Shown in pieces: positions 23,543 through 36,164 of a DNA stretch of 64,000 bases. Under the pieces are notes generated by a model that saw only the letters and a program-made list of their open reading frames with translations, was not told the DNA's origin and made no database searches. Made by a program: the position numbers and the translations under genes. Origin of the DNA: Pseudoneurospora amorphoporcata (taxonomy: Eukaryota > Ascomycota > Sordariomycetes > Sordariales > Sordariaceae); contig MU859072.1 of assembly GCA_033297205.1 (NCBI GenBank), positions 248,001 to 312,000 on the forward strand, in the 5' to 3' direction. The stretch's first letter is position 1; each line of letters begins with the position of its first letter.

Positions 23543-26500
23543 TCTGGATGTTCTCGATAAGGCGATATTCTTCTTTCTTCTTCTCAAAACTGAAGTGATG
23601 CTGCTGCTGCTGTTGATGCCGTTGCCGCTGCTACCGCGAAGGAGAAAACCAAACAGACACACACAACACACACACAAAAAGAGTGACAAAGGGTGGAAGA
23701 AGATGTTTTGTTAGGACCGGTTAAAGATAGAATTGTGGTTGGTAGAAGTGGTAAGCACCGAACGAGTGCGGCAGGGCAGCGCATGCACTGGTTAATTAAG
23801 CTCGGGTCTTGGAGCCTGCACAAACGAGGGGTCTGTTGGTCCGGGATTGGGGCCCTGGTTCTTCCTAGTTCCTACTAAGGTACCTACCACCTACCTAGGC
23901 CTGTGATGGACCGTGATGGGTCCGGGCTGGGCGACTGCACTATCAAGTCCCGGTGTACCTTCCAGGTTGTTGCTGCGATGGGATACGGACGGGTCCCGTC
24001 AGGAAATGACGATTGTCGAATTTCGCTAGACCGTAGTTTGCCGTGGGGCGAACATGAAACAACAGGGAACCAAATCGGCCTACCACGCAAGGAGGACAGT
24101 GTGGTGATTGTCGATGGGATTGAGAATTGAGATGAGACACCCGTCTGAGGAGAGTTTGCCATCCGTTCGCTGCTGCCCTTGAGGTTACCACGTTACCCTG
24201 CACAGCACCCTGCGATGGGTTGCGGGTTCTACGGGTGCAGCCTTGGATGTTTTGTCGTGACATGCAACGGTAAGGTCTTGGAATTTGGGGTACCAGACCA
24301 CGGCGACCCCATTCGCTTGAGAAGCTTCAAGTTGTCCAGGCTTGCCCCTGCTGTGCTCTATTGTCTATTTACATTCCCGATTCCATGTTTCTCAAGATGG
24401 GTGTAGTCGTTGTAAAAGATATGTGAAGTTTTCAAGTAACATGTGACAAAAGGTCAAGTATCCAAATCGGGCCTTTGGCTGACTATAGCCTAAATCTTTT
24501 CCCCAAATCCTTTTCAAAGTCATGGAACAAACATACCCTACTGCGTAGAGCCTAGGGAGCTAGAAGATTTCTGCACTCCGCACTTCGGATATCAGCTTCG
24601 GAAACTAGAAATGGGGTAGCGAGTAAGACGGTACACAGTAATATCAAATGATAGTCAACGGGAGCAAGCAACACATTCCAATGTTCCATGGTGGAACGTG
24701 CAATTTGGATCGTCTCTGCTGCGCCCGTTAGAGAACCTGGTGTTGGAGAATCGGAAACTTGGAGCGGCTGATTGAGCCCCAGTTGCCCCAGGTTCATCCC
24801 ATCTCGATGTCGTAAAACCCGTGCTGCAAAGATTGCAGTAAGAAACGGCGATCATACTGGAATAGAAGGACAAGAGATTTCGGTCTACACGATCTGACAA
24901 GAACTAACACAACACAGCCTGGCTCCCCTGGGACCATGGAACAAGTCCCTGATTCTATCCTCGAGCCCCCCGAAGATCGGGAATTCAAGATAGGCCCGAC
25001 TCGATACGGCAACGGAAACTGCACAATATCTCTCGCTTTAAGCGCATATCAGTTCGCTTACGAGTCATCTAGACTAGCCATTCCCGGGTTATCCACTCCA
25101 ACCGTCAAGCCCCGGACGTTATCATTTGCTTGGCGCCGCGCGACTGGGCTGAAGTGGGGAGTTGACATCAGTCGAGGAAGTTGCAGCCTAAAAGGAGCAC
25201 GGACCACAAGCCGACAGGCGAGATGAGTGATGCCGGGCCCTGACCTTTCAACAGTTCTGCGGCAGGCAGTCCTTCGGCAGCTTCAGCAAGTGATTGAGCT
25301 TCCATTCATTTGTGTCATTCAATCGCATCCCGTCTTCAATCTTTTGCTTCCAAATCCTATTGTGACGACGTCAAAGAAAAGACAGAACATTCGACAGAGA
25401 GCACTCGAATGGCCTGGATAACAAAAGACACCATTGAACAAGAGGCTCTCAATGGACAATGACTGCTAACAAAGGCAAGAAGGACAGCTACAGCTCACTA
25501 TGAAAGACGGGACAGCTCGAGTCAACCAAGACACATCCACAAAGAGATGAGGCCGTTTTCAGAACAAAACACCACCCACTTGTCTTGTCCGTTTGCGAAT
25601 GGATGCATGCATTGTCAACAACCAACACTACCCTCTCTACCTACAACAACATAGAGACATTGCTGTAGCTGTCATCTTTTGATTCACCTCCGCCGGGTCC
25701 CCTTTTCTCGGCGTTTCTCTACTCCACCCTTATGCTGGGCATATCACCAATCTCGACCTGAAGACATCAATGGAAAAGTGAAGCAAGAGTCAATTGACCT
25801 CCAGATACAACGGCGTATCCACAATCACAGCGCTAGAAGCCTTCGGCTCACCTCTTCTTTGATCGCTGCTGCAACCTAGCGTCGCGCGCCATCAACCGAC
25901 ACCACGCGTGCCAAGTACTGCAACGGAACACTGCACATCATCGCCGAGGACCCGACTACCCGACTTCTCACCTGCTTCAGCTTGGGAGGTTGGGTTACTC
26001 TCTTGTGCTCCCCCTCGCGTCGGATCTGCTGGCGCGATTGACCAACGGTATCGAGTGATTACTTTGGGCATCCGTAGGGCTTCAGCAGTTTCACCTTGAT
26101 TGGAGGGTGCCACGTGTTGCGCGCCTCGCAAATCGCAAAAGTCTGTCTGGTTGCCATTCAATCGCAGTCGCAAGGCGACGGCGCATATCATATCGCAACC
26201 ACCCGAAGATCGACCTCCAACCCAGGAGGACGCTCACCCAAGCAATTCGGCCTGCAGCGGCAGCCTCACAAAAGAACCCAAAGAGCCACCTTACGATTCT
26301 ACAATTCGGCCCAGCATATTCACACCCATCAATTCGTTGTCACGGGCAGCTGGTCTCAGAATATTTGGGCGGCATCTCTGAGTCAAGCCAGTCATTTAAA
26401 TGTAAGTTTGAATCGCCCCATCCACATGTTTTCAAACGCGACTCTTCTTTTTATCCGCCTATAGCCTTTAGCATTTTTGTAATCCCCTTCACTTTTGGGC

Positions 26501-26709
26501 TCCTTTCTTCAGTCGCACAGTATTCTCGTCCGTCTACTGTTCATTCCTGCAATACTTGTGTTAGAGGGAAAAGAATAACCTCGTTTGTTCTCATTTTGAA
26601 TTTCGAAACGCCTTCTAACACCATCGCTAGTTCATATTCCAATCACTGGTCTGTCGTCGACCACGTTTTTCACGACGTTAACGGTCTTCTCAAAAAGTCC
26701 ACTGCAACC
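23543..26709. other. Long intergenic region: epimerase promoter and SUN-gene leader
   Basis: About 3.2 kb with no supported gene. Triplet GCT-type and CA-type microsatellites lie at 23598-23675 in the epimerase leader. A possible 5'-UTR intron of the SUN gene runs from a GTAAGT at 26402 to an ATAG at 26464. The frame of the SUN gene is open from about 26107 but contains no in-frame ATG before 26710. A 96-codon open frame from an ATG at 24936 shows no recognisable domain and is not called. Confidence 0.5.
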
Positions 26710-29640
26710 ATGCCTCCCAAGCGGATAACGCGGAGGTCGGTGGTGTCACCTTCGCCTTCCCTTTCTGACGTAGGCACAACACCAAAGCTCGGAAAGCGCG
26801 GCAATCTGATTCCAGTTGAGCAAATCAGGAACCAAACGCCCACCAGATTCAGTCTCAGTTATGGCTCCTCACTGGTGGCTCAGCCAGACAGGAACAAAAC
26901 CGCCGCAGGTACTGATCTCGAAACTGCCTTTGCCGAGATCCACGAAACTGTCAGGACCGACAACATCAGGGCTGAGGCCCGCCGTCGAGAACTTGATGCG
27001 CGTAGGGGTAGCACAACTCCCGGCCCCAGACGCCCTGATACAATTGAGGAAGAAACTGAAGAGGAGGACGAGGAGGAGGAGCGGGAAGAGAAGGAAGAAT
27101 ACGATAACCAAGGAGGCTATTATGACGACTACGACGAGGAAGAAGAGGAGCTATTAGAAAGGCAGAGGGCAGAGAAGAGAGCAGAGGAAGCAAGGGAGAA
27201 AGCGGAGAAAGAGGCCGCGGAGAGAGAAAGAAAGAGAGTGGAGAAAGAGAAGAAGGACAAGGAAGAGAGGGAGGAGGCAGAAAAGGACGAAAAGGAAAAG
27301 AGGGAAAAGGCCACGAAAGCAGCCAAAGCAAGGGCTGCACGTGAGGCCAAAGAACGAGCTGAACAAGAAGCCAAGAAAAGAGCACGCGAGGAGGAGGATG
27401 AGGAACGGGCCGAGCTGGAACGGGCCGAACGCGAAGACAAGAAAAGACGTGAGCATGCCGAAGAGGCGCGGCGTCAATCGGACCAGAAGCATGCAGCAGA
27501 GGCCGCCCGCAAGAAGGAAGAGCAGAGGCAGACTATGCGACCACCCCCTCCACCCTCCAAACAACTGCTTTCGACACCACCCAAGTCCAAGACAAGAGAA
27601 CTTGTGGCACCCGATACCGGCAACAGTTATGTGGAGGAAAGCGATGTTTATACCGACTCAGAGAAGAGGAGGGAAGAGCTGGAAGAAGAGAGGCGAGTGG
27701 CTCAACAACAGATGCGACTGGCTCGACTGGCTGCCCAATATACCCCAGAGCCTCCGGAACCACCCAGAATCGCAAGGCAACCAGCGTCAACTCTCTCCCC
27801 CAGTTCTTTACAGTATGCTCAACATCAATTCGATCAACAGCACGAATTGTTCGACACAGAGGGGGATTCCATGCCTGACAAACACTATCCGTCCTTTGGC
27901 AAGGTGTCCAAACCGACAACGAGACCAAACCGAACATCCAGGCCGCTATCCGAACAGCCAGTTACTACAAACGGGGAAACACCACCTCCTCCGTATACTA
28001 CTGCTCCTACCTTCATGCAACGATTGCTGAGTTTGGTCCGTCGTTCGATATGGGGCGTGTGGAAGCTGCTCACATACCTTCTACCAGCGCTACTTTTCGC
28101 TCTGATAGTCTTGAGCGCGGCCTCTTATGGTTCGTCAGATTCGGATAGCAGCATCCGGTGGTATGGCTGGAAGCACTGGAGGAGCAACGTCGGGCAATTC
28201 ATCCCCAATCATCCGCAACTGACAGATGATCAGTTCAACGACCTTAAGAATTACATTTTTGAACAATCATCTTCCACTGAAAGTGCTGTCAATAACATCC
28301 AGGCTCTTCTTCCCCGGATGGTGCACGTTAAGCGTGGTCCAAATGGTGATCTCATCATCCAGGACGACTTCTGGCATGCTCTTCTGGACAAGATGCTCAA
28401 GGATAGCTCCGTTCTTACGCTTGACGGTACAGGTGACATCTCCGAGGAGCATTGGGACGCACTGCGACCGCGCCTTGTCAAAGCCGGACTTTTCGAAAGA
28501 GGTCCATCGGACGAGTATATCTTGCAGATCGCCGAAGGCACCGTTTCTAAATCCTGGGCACGGTGGGTTTCCAAAAACGGGGAGAAGGTCGCCCAGGTCG
28601 TCAAAGAGCATTTTCCGGGAGACAAAGACAAAGGCGATGGGGTTACGCGCGACGCAGTCATTAGCAGGGATGAGTTCACGCGCCTCCTCACGAAGAGGAT
28701 TGCAGAACACAAGGAGGACATCGACGATAGACTGACTGCCGTTAAGAAAGGCCTGGAGACACTCATCGACACCACAGTCAAGGCGGCCATCTCCAACTCC
28801 GAAGGCAGTCTCTCCAGGTCCGATATTACCAACCTAGTCAGAAATATCGTCCAGAAGGAGATTCCTAGAGCGCAACTTGAAGCTGCCGCTAAGGACGGTA
28901 TCATGCGCAATTACCACGACTATATTGAAACCCAGGTCAACCATTTCAGCCTGGGCAATGAAGCTGGTATCCTTTTATCAGAATCATCCCCTGTCTACAC
29001 ACTTGAATCCCAAACCCTTCCGGGCAACAAGCATCTGAGCAAGTTGTTCGGCAAGGCAAAGCCCATTTCAGGCAAAGACCAGGTCGGCCTGGAAGCATGG
29101 TACATGATGGCACTTTCTGCTTGGAATGACGTTGGCCAGTGCTGGTGCGCTGGCATCACAGCCAGCAGGGGCGCCGAGCTCGCCGTGGAGATGGCCAACC
29201 CTGTCATTCCCCAAGCCATCGTCGTCGAGCACGTCCACCCCAACGCGACCCATGATCCCGGTGCGATGCCCAAAGACATCGAGATCTGGGGCTACTATCC
29301 GGACGCGGATGACAACAAGCGTCTCTTGGCTTGGATGGACGAACTTTACCCAGGAGAGCGCAAAGCTGACTTGAAGAGGATCGACGCAGAAGACAAGAGT
29401 TCGTTGTCCCTGATCAACAAGAAGTACGTCAAGATTGGCGAGCTGGAGTATGACTATGCCAAGACCAGCGGTAGCCACGGCATGTTTGTCCACAAGCTGT
29501 CGGAGGAGCTGCTCGATTTGGATGCGGCGACGTACAAGGTGTTGGTAAGAGCTAAGAGCAACCATGGAGCGCAAGATCATACTTGCTTCTACCGGCTGCA
29601 ACTGTTTGGTGAGGAATTGGAGTTTGAGGATGAGAAGTAA
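26710..29640 (+). CDS. SUN (Sad1/UNC-84) domain nuclear-envelope protein (976 aa)
   Basis: Inner-nuclear-membrane component of the LINC complex, which bridges the nuclear lamina region to KASH proteins and the spindle pole body. Single exon. The N-terminus MPPKRITRRS is basic. Residues about 115-280 are an extreme Glu/Lys/Arg/Ala coiled coil. A proline-rich linker follows. A transmembrane helix sits near residues 453-473 (LLTYLLPALLFALIVLSAAS). A lumenal helical region then precedes the SUN domain at about 750-970. It shows SKLFGKAKPISG, MALSAWNDVGQCWC, PQAIVVEHVHP, DIEIWGY and the C-terminal FYRLQLFGEE. The start is the first ATG of the frame, in GCAACCATGCC. The long nucleoplasmic coiled coil exceeds that of yeast Sad1. 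Confidence in the domain call is high; the partner proteins are unknown. Confidence 0.93.
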   Translation: MPPKRITRRSVVSPSPSLSDVGTTPKLGKRGNLIPVEQIRNQTPTRFSLSYGSSLVAQPDRNKTAAGTDLETAFAEIHETVRTDNIRAEARRRELDARRGSTTPGPRRPDTIEEETEEEDEEEEREEKEEYDNQGGYYDDYDEEEEELLERQRAEKRAEEAREKAEKEAAERERKRVEKEKKDKEEREEAEKDEKEKREKATKAAKARAAREAKERAEQEAKKRAREEEDEERAELERAEREDKKRREHAEEARRQSDQKHAAEAARKKEEQRQTMRPPPPPSKQLLSTPPKSKTRELVAPDTGNSYVEESDVYTDSEKRREELEEERRVAQQQMRLARLAAQYTPEPPEPPRIARQPASTLSPSSLQYAQHQFDQQHELFDTEGDSMPDKHYPSFGKVSKPTTRPNRTSRPLSEQPVTTNGETPPPPYTTAPTFMQRLLSLVRRSIWGVWKLLTYLLPALLFALIVLSAASYGSSDSDSSIRWYGWKHWRSNVGQFIPNHPQLTDDQFNDLKNYIFEQSSSTESAVNNIQALLPRMVHVKRGPNGDLIIQDDFWHALLDKMLKDSSVLTLDGTGDISEEHWDALRPRLVKAGLFERGPSDEYILQIAEGTVSKSWARWVSKNGEKVAQVVKEHFPGDKDKGDGVTRDAVISRDEFTRLLTKRIAEHKEDIDDRLTAVKKGLETLIDTTVKAAISNSEGSLSRSDITNLVRNIVQKEIPRAQLEAAAKDGIMRNYHDYIETQVNHFSLGNEAGILLSESSPVYTLESQTLPGNKHLSKLFGKAKPISGKDQVGLEAWYMMALSAWNDVGQCWCAGITASRGAELAVEMANPVIPQAIVVEHVHPNATHDPGAMPKDIEIWGYYPDADDNKRLLAWMDELYPGERKADLKRIDAEDKSSLSLINKKYVKIGELEYDYAKTSGSHGMFVHKLSEELLDLDAATYKVLVRAKSNHGAQDHTCFYRLQLFGEELEFEDEK

Positions 29641-30368
29641 GCAGGTTTAGTAGTGATTATGTGGGCGACGGTGCTTGATCCGTCGATTATATATGGGAGG
29701 GAAAAGCAAGGAAATTGGGGAACGGGGCAAGGCGTTTGGTTTTTCTTTGTCGCTTTTAACTTGAGGTTCTTATTGGGTGGTCGGTTGGTTCATTGTGGAC
29801 TCTTAAGGAAGGAATCATATGAGCGAGCGATGCACGTCTTTATGCTCAATTTTCATGGTTCAATTCAAGGTACTTTCATGATACTTTGGCTCTTTTCATT
29901 GCTCAGACGTGGTGATGGTCGAATGTTGCTGTAATTCTAGATAACCCATGTGACTTGCTGAAGTAGTGGGTGCTCAAGTCATCTAGTATTTGAATATCAT
30001 TTCTCAAAGCTCTTCTGAATGCCCTGCTACATCTACGCGCAAATTGACATCCAAGTCTTACAAATCATCGCATCGTGAGAATGGCAGTGGGAGTTGACAA
30101 CTCGTAGTGTCTTTCACCCCCTCGTGACCCTAACCCTTGACAGAGCGCTTCCCAGATCCCTGCTGCAGATCCCCTCGCTTACAGTGGATAAGGTGGGTCA
30201 GCCTGGCAGAATTCCTCTCCGCCAAAAGTTTTCCCATCGCATCGATCTGAACGGCACAAGCGAGAACCCGCAGGCAGTTGGACTCGCTCGACTAGCAGAC
30301 CCGACCTTTGGAACCTCGTCAAAGCAATCACGCCCGAATTTACAGCACAGCTCAACAACACGAAAATC
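29641..30368. other. Intergenic region between the SUN gene and dbp-4
   Basis: About 730 bp that would hold the SUN-gene 3' UTR and the dbp-4 promoter. No gene or repeat is recognisable. Confidence 0.6.
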
Positions 30369-32913
30369 ATGGCTCCAGGAGGCCCCAAAGGCCGCGCTGG
30401 CAAAGGCAAGGCCGCCACTGAGAAGGAGAAGCCCAAAGCCAACAAGGCCGAACTGAAGACGTTGAAGAGGAAAAGAGACCTAGAGAACCTCGAGACGCTT
30501 CAGAAGAGAATTGACGAACTTGTGAGTTCTAGTGACCCCTTTGTCCCCTATGCACTGGGACACGCGTTCTAACTCTTCTACTTTGACCTACTAGGACCCC
30601 AAATCCGCCGACATCAAGAACTTTACCGATCTTCCCCTTTGCGAACCGACCGCCTCCGGACTGCGCGCATCCCATTTCGAGGTCATGACCGATGTCCAAA
30701 AAGCCGCCATTCCCCTTGCGCTCAAGGGACAAGATATTCTCGGCGCTGCTAGAACGGGTAGCGGCAAGACCCTCGCCTTCCTTGTTCCAGTTCTCGAGAA
30801 GCTATACCGTGCACGATGGACCGAGCTCGACGGCCTCGGTGCCCTTATCATCAGCCCGACCCGTGAATTGGCCGTCCAAATATTTGAAGTCTTGAGGAAG
30901 ATTGGTCGCAACCACAGCTTTTCGGCAGGCTTGGTCATTGGAGGAAAGAGCTTGAAGGAGGAGGCGGAGCGTCTTAGTCGCATGAACATCCTCGTTTGCA
31001 CACCCGGTCGTATGCTGCAGCATCTCGACCAAACGGCCGGTTTCGATGTCGACAACCTCCAGATTCTCGTTCTTGACGAGGCCGACCGCATTATGGATAT
31101 GGGTTTCCAGCAGGCCGTTGACGCTCTCGTTGAGCATCTTCCCAAGAGCAGGCAGACCCTTCTGTTCAGCGCCACACAAAGCAAGCGTGTCTCGGATCTC
31201 GCCCGGTTGAGCTTAAAGGACCCCGAATACGTCTCTGTCCACGAAGCCGCGGCATCGGCAACTCCCGTCAACCTCCAGCAGCATTACATCGTCACGCCTC
31301 TCCCGGAGAAGCTCGACACACTATGGGGCTTCCTACGAACGAACCTCAAGAGCAAAATCATCGTTTTCCTGTCCTCCGGCAAGCAGGTCAGATTCGTCTA
31401 CGAAAGTTTCAAGCGGATGCAGCCTGGTATTCCACTACTACATCTGCACGGTCGCCAAAAACAAATAGCACGTCTCGAGATCACGAACCGGTTTACGTCC
31501 GCGAAATACTCCTGCCTCTTCGCCACCGATGTCGTCGCCAGAGGTGTCGATTTCCCCGCCGTCGACTGGGTTATCCAGGCCGATTGCCCCGAAGATGCCG
31601 ACACCTACATCCACCGCGTCGGCAGAACGGCGCGTTACGAAAGTAAGGGTCGCGCCGTCTTGTTCCTCGACCCGAGCGAAGAGGAGGGTTTCGTCAAGCG
31701 TCTCGAGCAAAAGAAGGTGCACGTCGCGAAGGTGCACGTCAAGGAGAACAAGAAGAAGAGCATCAAGCACGAGCTGCAATCGCAGAATTTCCAATCACCC
31801 GATCTCAAATACCTCGGACAAAAGGCGTTCGTCTCGTACGTCCGCTCGATTTACCTGCAAAAGGATAAGGAGGTGTTCAAGTTCGACAAGCTCGACCTCG
31901 ACGGTTTCGCTTCCAGCCTGGGTCTTCCAGGGACTCCCCAGATCAGGTACCAGAAGGGCGAGGACATCAAGAAGCTCAAGAACGCCTCGCGCGCCGCCAT
32001 GTCCAGCGGGTCCGACACCGAGGGTTCGGACGGCGAGATCCGCAAGAAGAAGAAGGAGGTCAGGACCAAGTACGACAAGATGGCCGAGCGTCAAAACCAG
32101 GACGTGCTGTCGTCGCATTACCGCAAGCTGCTCGGCGAAGATCAGACCGAAGACAACGAGGAAGACGACTTCCTCAGTGTCAAGCGCGTGCTGGACGACG
32201 ACGCCGCGCTCGACGACGCCGCCGGCAACGCCAAGTCCGGCACCAATGCCGATGGAACAGCCAAGATCGTCAAGCTGGGCAAGAACGCGGAGCTGGTCAT
32301 CGACTCGCACCGCCGTGAGAAGCTGCTCAAGTCCAAGAAGAAGCTGCTCAAGTACATGGAGAAGGGCCAGAAGCTCGTGTTCGACGACGAAGGCAACGCC
32401 CACCCCATCTACCAGCTGCAGGACGAGGAGGACTTCCAGAAGGAGGGCGACGCCAAGGAGCTCAGGCAGAAGTTCGTCGAGGCCGAGACCAGCAAGGTCA
32501 AGGAGCAGGATGTCGAGGATAAGCTGCTTGCCAAGCAGCGGAGGAAGGAGAAGAGGGAGCGCGCCAAGGCGCGCGAGAGGGGCGAGGAGGTCAATAACCC
32601 CAAGGGACCCTTGCAGCCGGCGCTGCTGGATGCACACAGCGATATGGATGAGGATCCTTTGGCTTTGCTCAGGAGTTTACCTGTTGCTGGACAGGTTGGT
32701 GACAGTGATAGCGAAGATGACAGGGAACCGCCCAAGAAGAAGGCTAAGAAGTGGTTCCAGAAGGATGACTCGGATACGGAGTACAGCGATGATGGCAGGC
32801 CCAAAAGGAAGAAGGCCAAGATGGAGGGCGGCAGGAAGGTTATTGAGATGGATCACGAGCCGGATAATTTGCAGGATTTGGAGGCTTTGGCTGCTGGCTT
32901 GTTGGAGGATTGA
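30369..32913 (+). CDS. dbp-4: ATP-dependent RNA helicase DBP4 (HCA4/DDX10), 823 aa
   Basis: Nucleolar DEAD-box helicase for early 18S rRNA processing, linked to U14 snoRNA release. Exons are 30369-30521 and 30595-32913; the intron has a GTGAGT donor and a CTAG acceptor. Motifs: Q-motif region FTDLPLCEPTASGLRASHF, motif I ARTGSGKT at 103-110, PTRELA, TPGR, DEAD at 212-215, SAT near 243, ARGVDFP, and HRVGRTARY near 391. The C-terminal 350 residues carry the Dbp4-specific extension (FVSYVRSIYLQKDKEVFKFD, with leucine-rich GFASSLGLPGTPQIRY). Lysine/aspartate-rich nucleolar segments follow. The family identity is very clear. The arginine-rich long open frame overlapping the 3' half in another frame is a codon-bias shadow. 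Confidence 0.97.
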
Positions 32914-34899
32914 TTATGAGTTGGTTATCATCATTATTGGTGGTGTTGAAATATTGGGTTCTCTCGTCCGATCATGGATGGTCACATACTACGCATTTCG
33001 CCATAGTTTTAGAGTTGTTATGATACCTAAATCATGTATTTTGACAAAAGGTCCCCGTTCTCCTCCGGCAGTCGGAGGTTTTGGGCAAGGCTGGGTGAAG
33101 CATTCCACCAAGTCTCAGCCAGGAAGATGTGATCCGCGCGATCGGAATCCTCAAGCATGTGGTTCGCTCCTTCCAACGCAGAACAGCACTCCACGTATTC
33201 GAATACGAGCAGCTGAGCTGCTTCCGTTCCCGCCCTCGTGAACCCACTGGGAAGGAGCGACCGGTAGATGCGGGGAACAGAAAAACAATTTGTCGGCGGG
33301 TCCATCTGAGAGTCCTTTTCTCCCCCAGGTCATCGTCACTGCATCGTTTACTTTCTGAGTACCTATAACATTTTTCACACTCCGCTTCTTTTTGCAACTG
33401 TCTCGTTCTTTCTCTGGATTCTTTGCGACAGCAATGTGACCAGCTTCACCCCCTCACACTTCTCGGAATGTGCCTCTTCTTCCAAGCTCCAACCGGTCCC
33501 CGAACACCTAATTCAACATCTGCATAACGTCTATCTAACCGTGGGTGTGATCTGGACTGGTCGTTCTGTCGCAACACCCGCTCCTGTTTCTTGCGGAGAG
33601 TGGGCCAAAAATCGGGAGACACGTCAGTTCTGTATGGTATTTAATAGGAAAAGTGTCAGTGCAGCATGTGTAAGGCCCGGACCTCAGATCAAGCAACCCC
33701 ACTACAATAAAAGTCCCGTCGTTAACACTTTTACTAGGGAACCCCATACAATGCTGCCTCCGTTCTGTCCCTCGACTTTTGGGCGTCCCTCGATTTCTTC
33801 GCCCATCCTCTGCAACGAAGTGGGTGTCGCGGCTCCAAAACCAGTCGTCACACCCACGCTTATTAGCTCAAAATCTGGGCAAGGCCCGTCTTGCAGCCCT
33901 GCATCTGCCGACTGTCAGAGGCTCGAGTGACGGGAGGCTTTTGCCAAACGAAGGACGGGATGCATGTACCCATGGTCGAGCCGAGCTCTCCCTCACGGTA
34001 AGAAACCGCGTTTGTTTGCGACCTGTTTATACACACTCACCTAGCACACACCCCTTGGGCGACGTATCTGATAATTGATGTTCCTGGACAGCAGTTGTTG
34101 CCGTGAACAAATGTTCAAGGTGACTGGATTGGCCTACATACCGCCGACATGAAAATCCTAAAGTTTCATCTTGCTTGTGGATGCTCCTCTGTCGGTCTTC
34201 TGCACCCCAGCAGCTTCTAGAGGGCCGGCCTTTGTGCCCACGTTCTTCCTTGTTCACGAGGACCATATAATGCAGCTCGCCAGCTGCATTTTCAGGGCTC
34301 ATCACCCTTTCAACACATGACACCTCTTCATACTTCAACTGTACAGCTGAGGTGAGCCAAGTCAGGTTTGGTTACTGGTTTCAAATCTCCGGTATGTCCT
34401 CATCAAGACATAAAGTTAACTCGTTGGAATTCCATTCCTTCGTCTATTCATTGGCACTCCCTCCCGGTTTTGTAGGCTGACTTGATTTCCGTTATCATCT
34501 TTTGTTACCCTTCACAGCCAAGTGCCCTCTCGTCCGCTCTGCACGTTTATCGGGGCCAGGTGCAGATTGAAACATTTAGCAGGCATTCCGCGCGGGGTTG
34601 AGCGAGTCCTCCAGCCGTCTGCTTGTTTGTACTGCTCGTTGGCACTCGCATACTGCGTATAATACCTTTGCGCCATCAAATCCTATTGGGTCAGATACTT
34701 GACGGTGGCGTCACCAGCCAACCTCCTTGCCTTCCTGCCCTCTCGTGCTTATAAAATGTCGTTGCTCCGCGACGTGTGCCGTTTTGGGCCCATGACCTCG
34801 GTTTTGTCATCAAGAAGCCTGCGGGGAGACCAGTACTTTGATCAGGGCCCCAGCTGGCATAATATCATTGCATACTTCTTCCCTTCGTTGAGTTCTACC
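32914..34899. other. Intergenic region upstream of the RBR gene
   Basis: About 2 kb without a supported gene. Open frames on both strands are short and lack domains or consistent codon use. The last part is the promoter and leader of the RBR gene, in which the frame is open from an upstream ATG at 34756. Confidence 0.5.
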
Positions 34900-35996
34900 A
34901 TGGCTACTCGCACCATCAATAAACGATCTAAGCTAGCCTCTCAGAAGATCGAGGTCGTCCAGATCGAATGTCTCGTCTGCACCGAGACGAAAGACTTATT
35001 ATATTTCCCTTCATCCAAACTCGCCGCTGACTGTCAACACGAAATGCACGTTTGCGTCCAATGTGTCCGCCTGAGCATTGCGGCGGACCTTAAAAACAAG
35101 CACTGGCAGGACATCAGCTGTCCGGCTTGCAACAGCCGTCTCGACGCGGCTGCCATCGAACGTTACTCCAGCCCAGAGACACGGGCAAAGTATGAATCTC
35201 TCCTGACGAAACATATGCTGGAAAGCCAGGAGGGTTTCAGATGGGTAAGCTAATGATTTTCCTTGACAGTGGGCGTTCCAAAGTTGACAGGGACGCATAA
35301 CTGACAATTTCAAACCTTAACAGTGTGCGGAGCCAGGTTGTGAAAGCGGCCACATCCACGAAGGCGGGAAGGCCCAGCCCATCATGAAGTGCCCCAGGGG
35401 GCACTTGTCATGCTACGTCCACAAAGTGTCATGGCACAAGGGCATGAGCTGCGACGAGTTCGATATAAAAAGGATGGACCCGGATAGCCCCGCTTATCAA
35501 CAATATCTTCGACAAGAGGAGGAAAACAAGAAGAGCGAGGAGAAAATTGCGCTTACGTCGAAGCCTTGCCCTTCGTGTGGGCGAAATATCGAGAAAAATG
35601 GCGGATGGTAAGTTTACGTTTCGTGTCTTTCTGGCTCGGTTAGAGAACGCATGGCTAACGTCCATGGTTGACAGCGCACACATGACATGTAAGACATTGT
35701 CCTTTTCATCCTCAGCTACCTCTCACTCCTCCTACACATTCGTAATTCCGTTTATCCGCTTCCTCTGTTCCCTGCAGTATTTTCCCCACCCGCATCCGCA
35801 TTTTAAATACCGTCGGAATGATTGGTGCTCTTCCTCTTTTCTTTGGTAATTCCCATCGCAGTCTCAACACGTCCATATTTGAGTGGCCTCAAATTGGTTT
35901 TCTGATGTTTCTCTAGGCTCACTCTGCCGCTACGAGTTCTGTTGGGATTGCCGCAACGCTTGGCATGGGGGTGGGCGGTACTGTACACTCCAGTAG
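34900..35996 (+). CDS. RING-between-RING (RBR) E3 ubiquitin ligase, small (240 aa with first terminal exon)
   Basis: RBR ligases receive ubiquitin on a RING2 cysteine before transfer to substrate. Exons are 34900-35244, 35324-35607, 35675-35688 (only 14 nt) and 35917-35996. RING1: IECLVC, then CQHEMHVCVQC and CPAC. IBR: RWCAEPGCESGHIHEG, then CPRGHLSCYVHKVSWHKGMSC. RING2: KPCPSCGRNIEKNGGCAHMTC, then CSLCRYEFCWDCRNAW ending GGGRYC. The catalytic RING2 cysteine (GGC) is split by the intron at 35608-35674. The final exon supplies the remaining RING2 zinc ligands and stops at 35994-35996. A second candidate terminal exon in the same phase lies at 36165-36289 and would give 255 aa instead. The protein lacks the Ariadne and UBA regions found in longer RBRs. 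An alternative upstream in-frame ATG at 34756 would add 48 residues; 34900 (TACCATGGC) is preferred. Confidence 0.85.
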
Positions 35997-36164
35997 CTCT
36001 TCAATCGCGAACACATTGCTGCTGGTTTTCTTTTATGCACACCGTCGCTTTCACTGTCACTCCTTGTTTTGCTTCCCCCGTATTGATACATACCATTTTC
36101 CATACTGAGCCGCCAAACCCATTAATCATGTGCTGTGCTAAAACAATCGTGCTGCATTCAATAG

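Noticed and set aside
24936..25226. 96-codon plus-strand open frame with ATG
   Set aside because: No domain, signal peptide or promoter evidence; length within chance expectation for this composition.
26107..26709. Open frame continuous with the SUN gene upstream of 26710
   Set aside because: There is no in-frame ATG and its sequence is not protein-like; it is more likely leader, possibly with an intron at 26402-26464.
31529..33241. 570-codon arginine/serine-rich frame overlapping dbp-4
   Set aside because: It is the +1 shadow of the GC-biased dbp-4 C-terminal region and has no independent start, intron or domain evidence.
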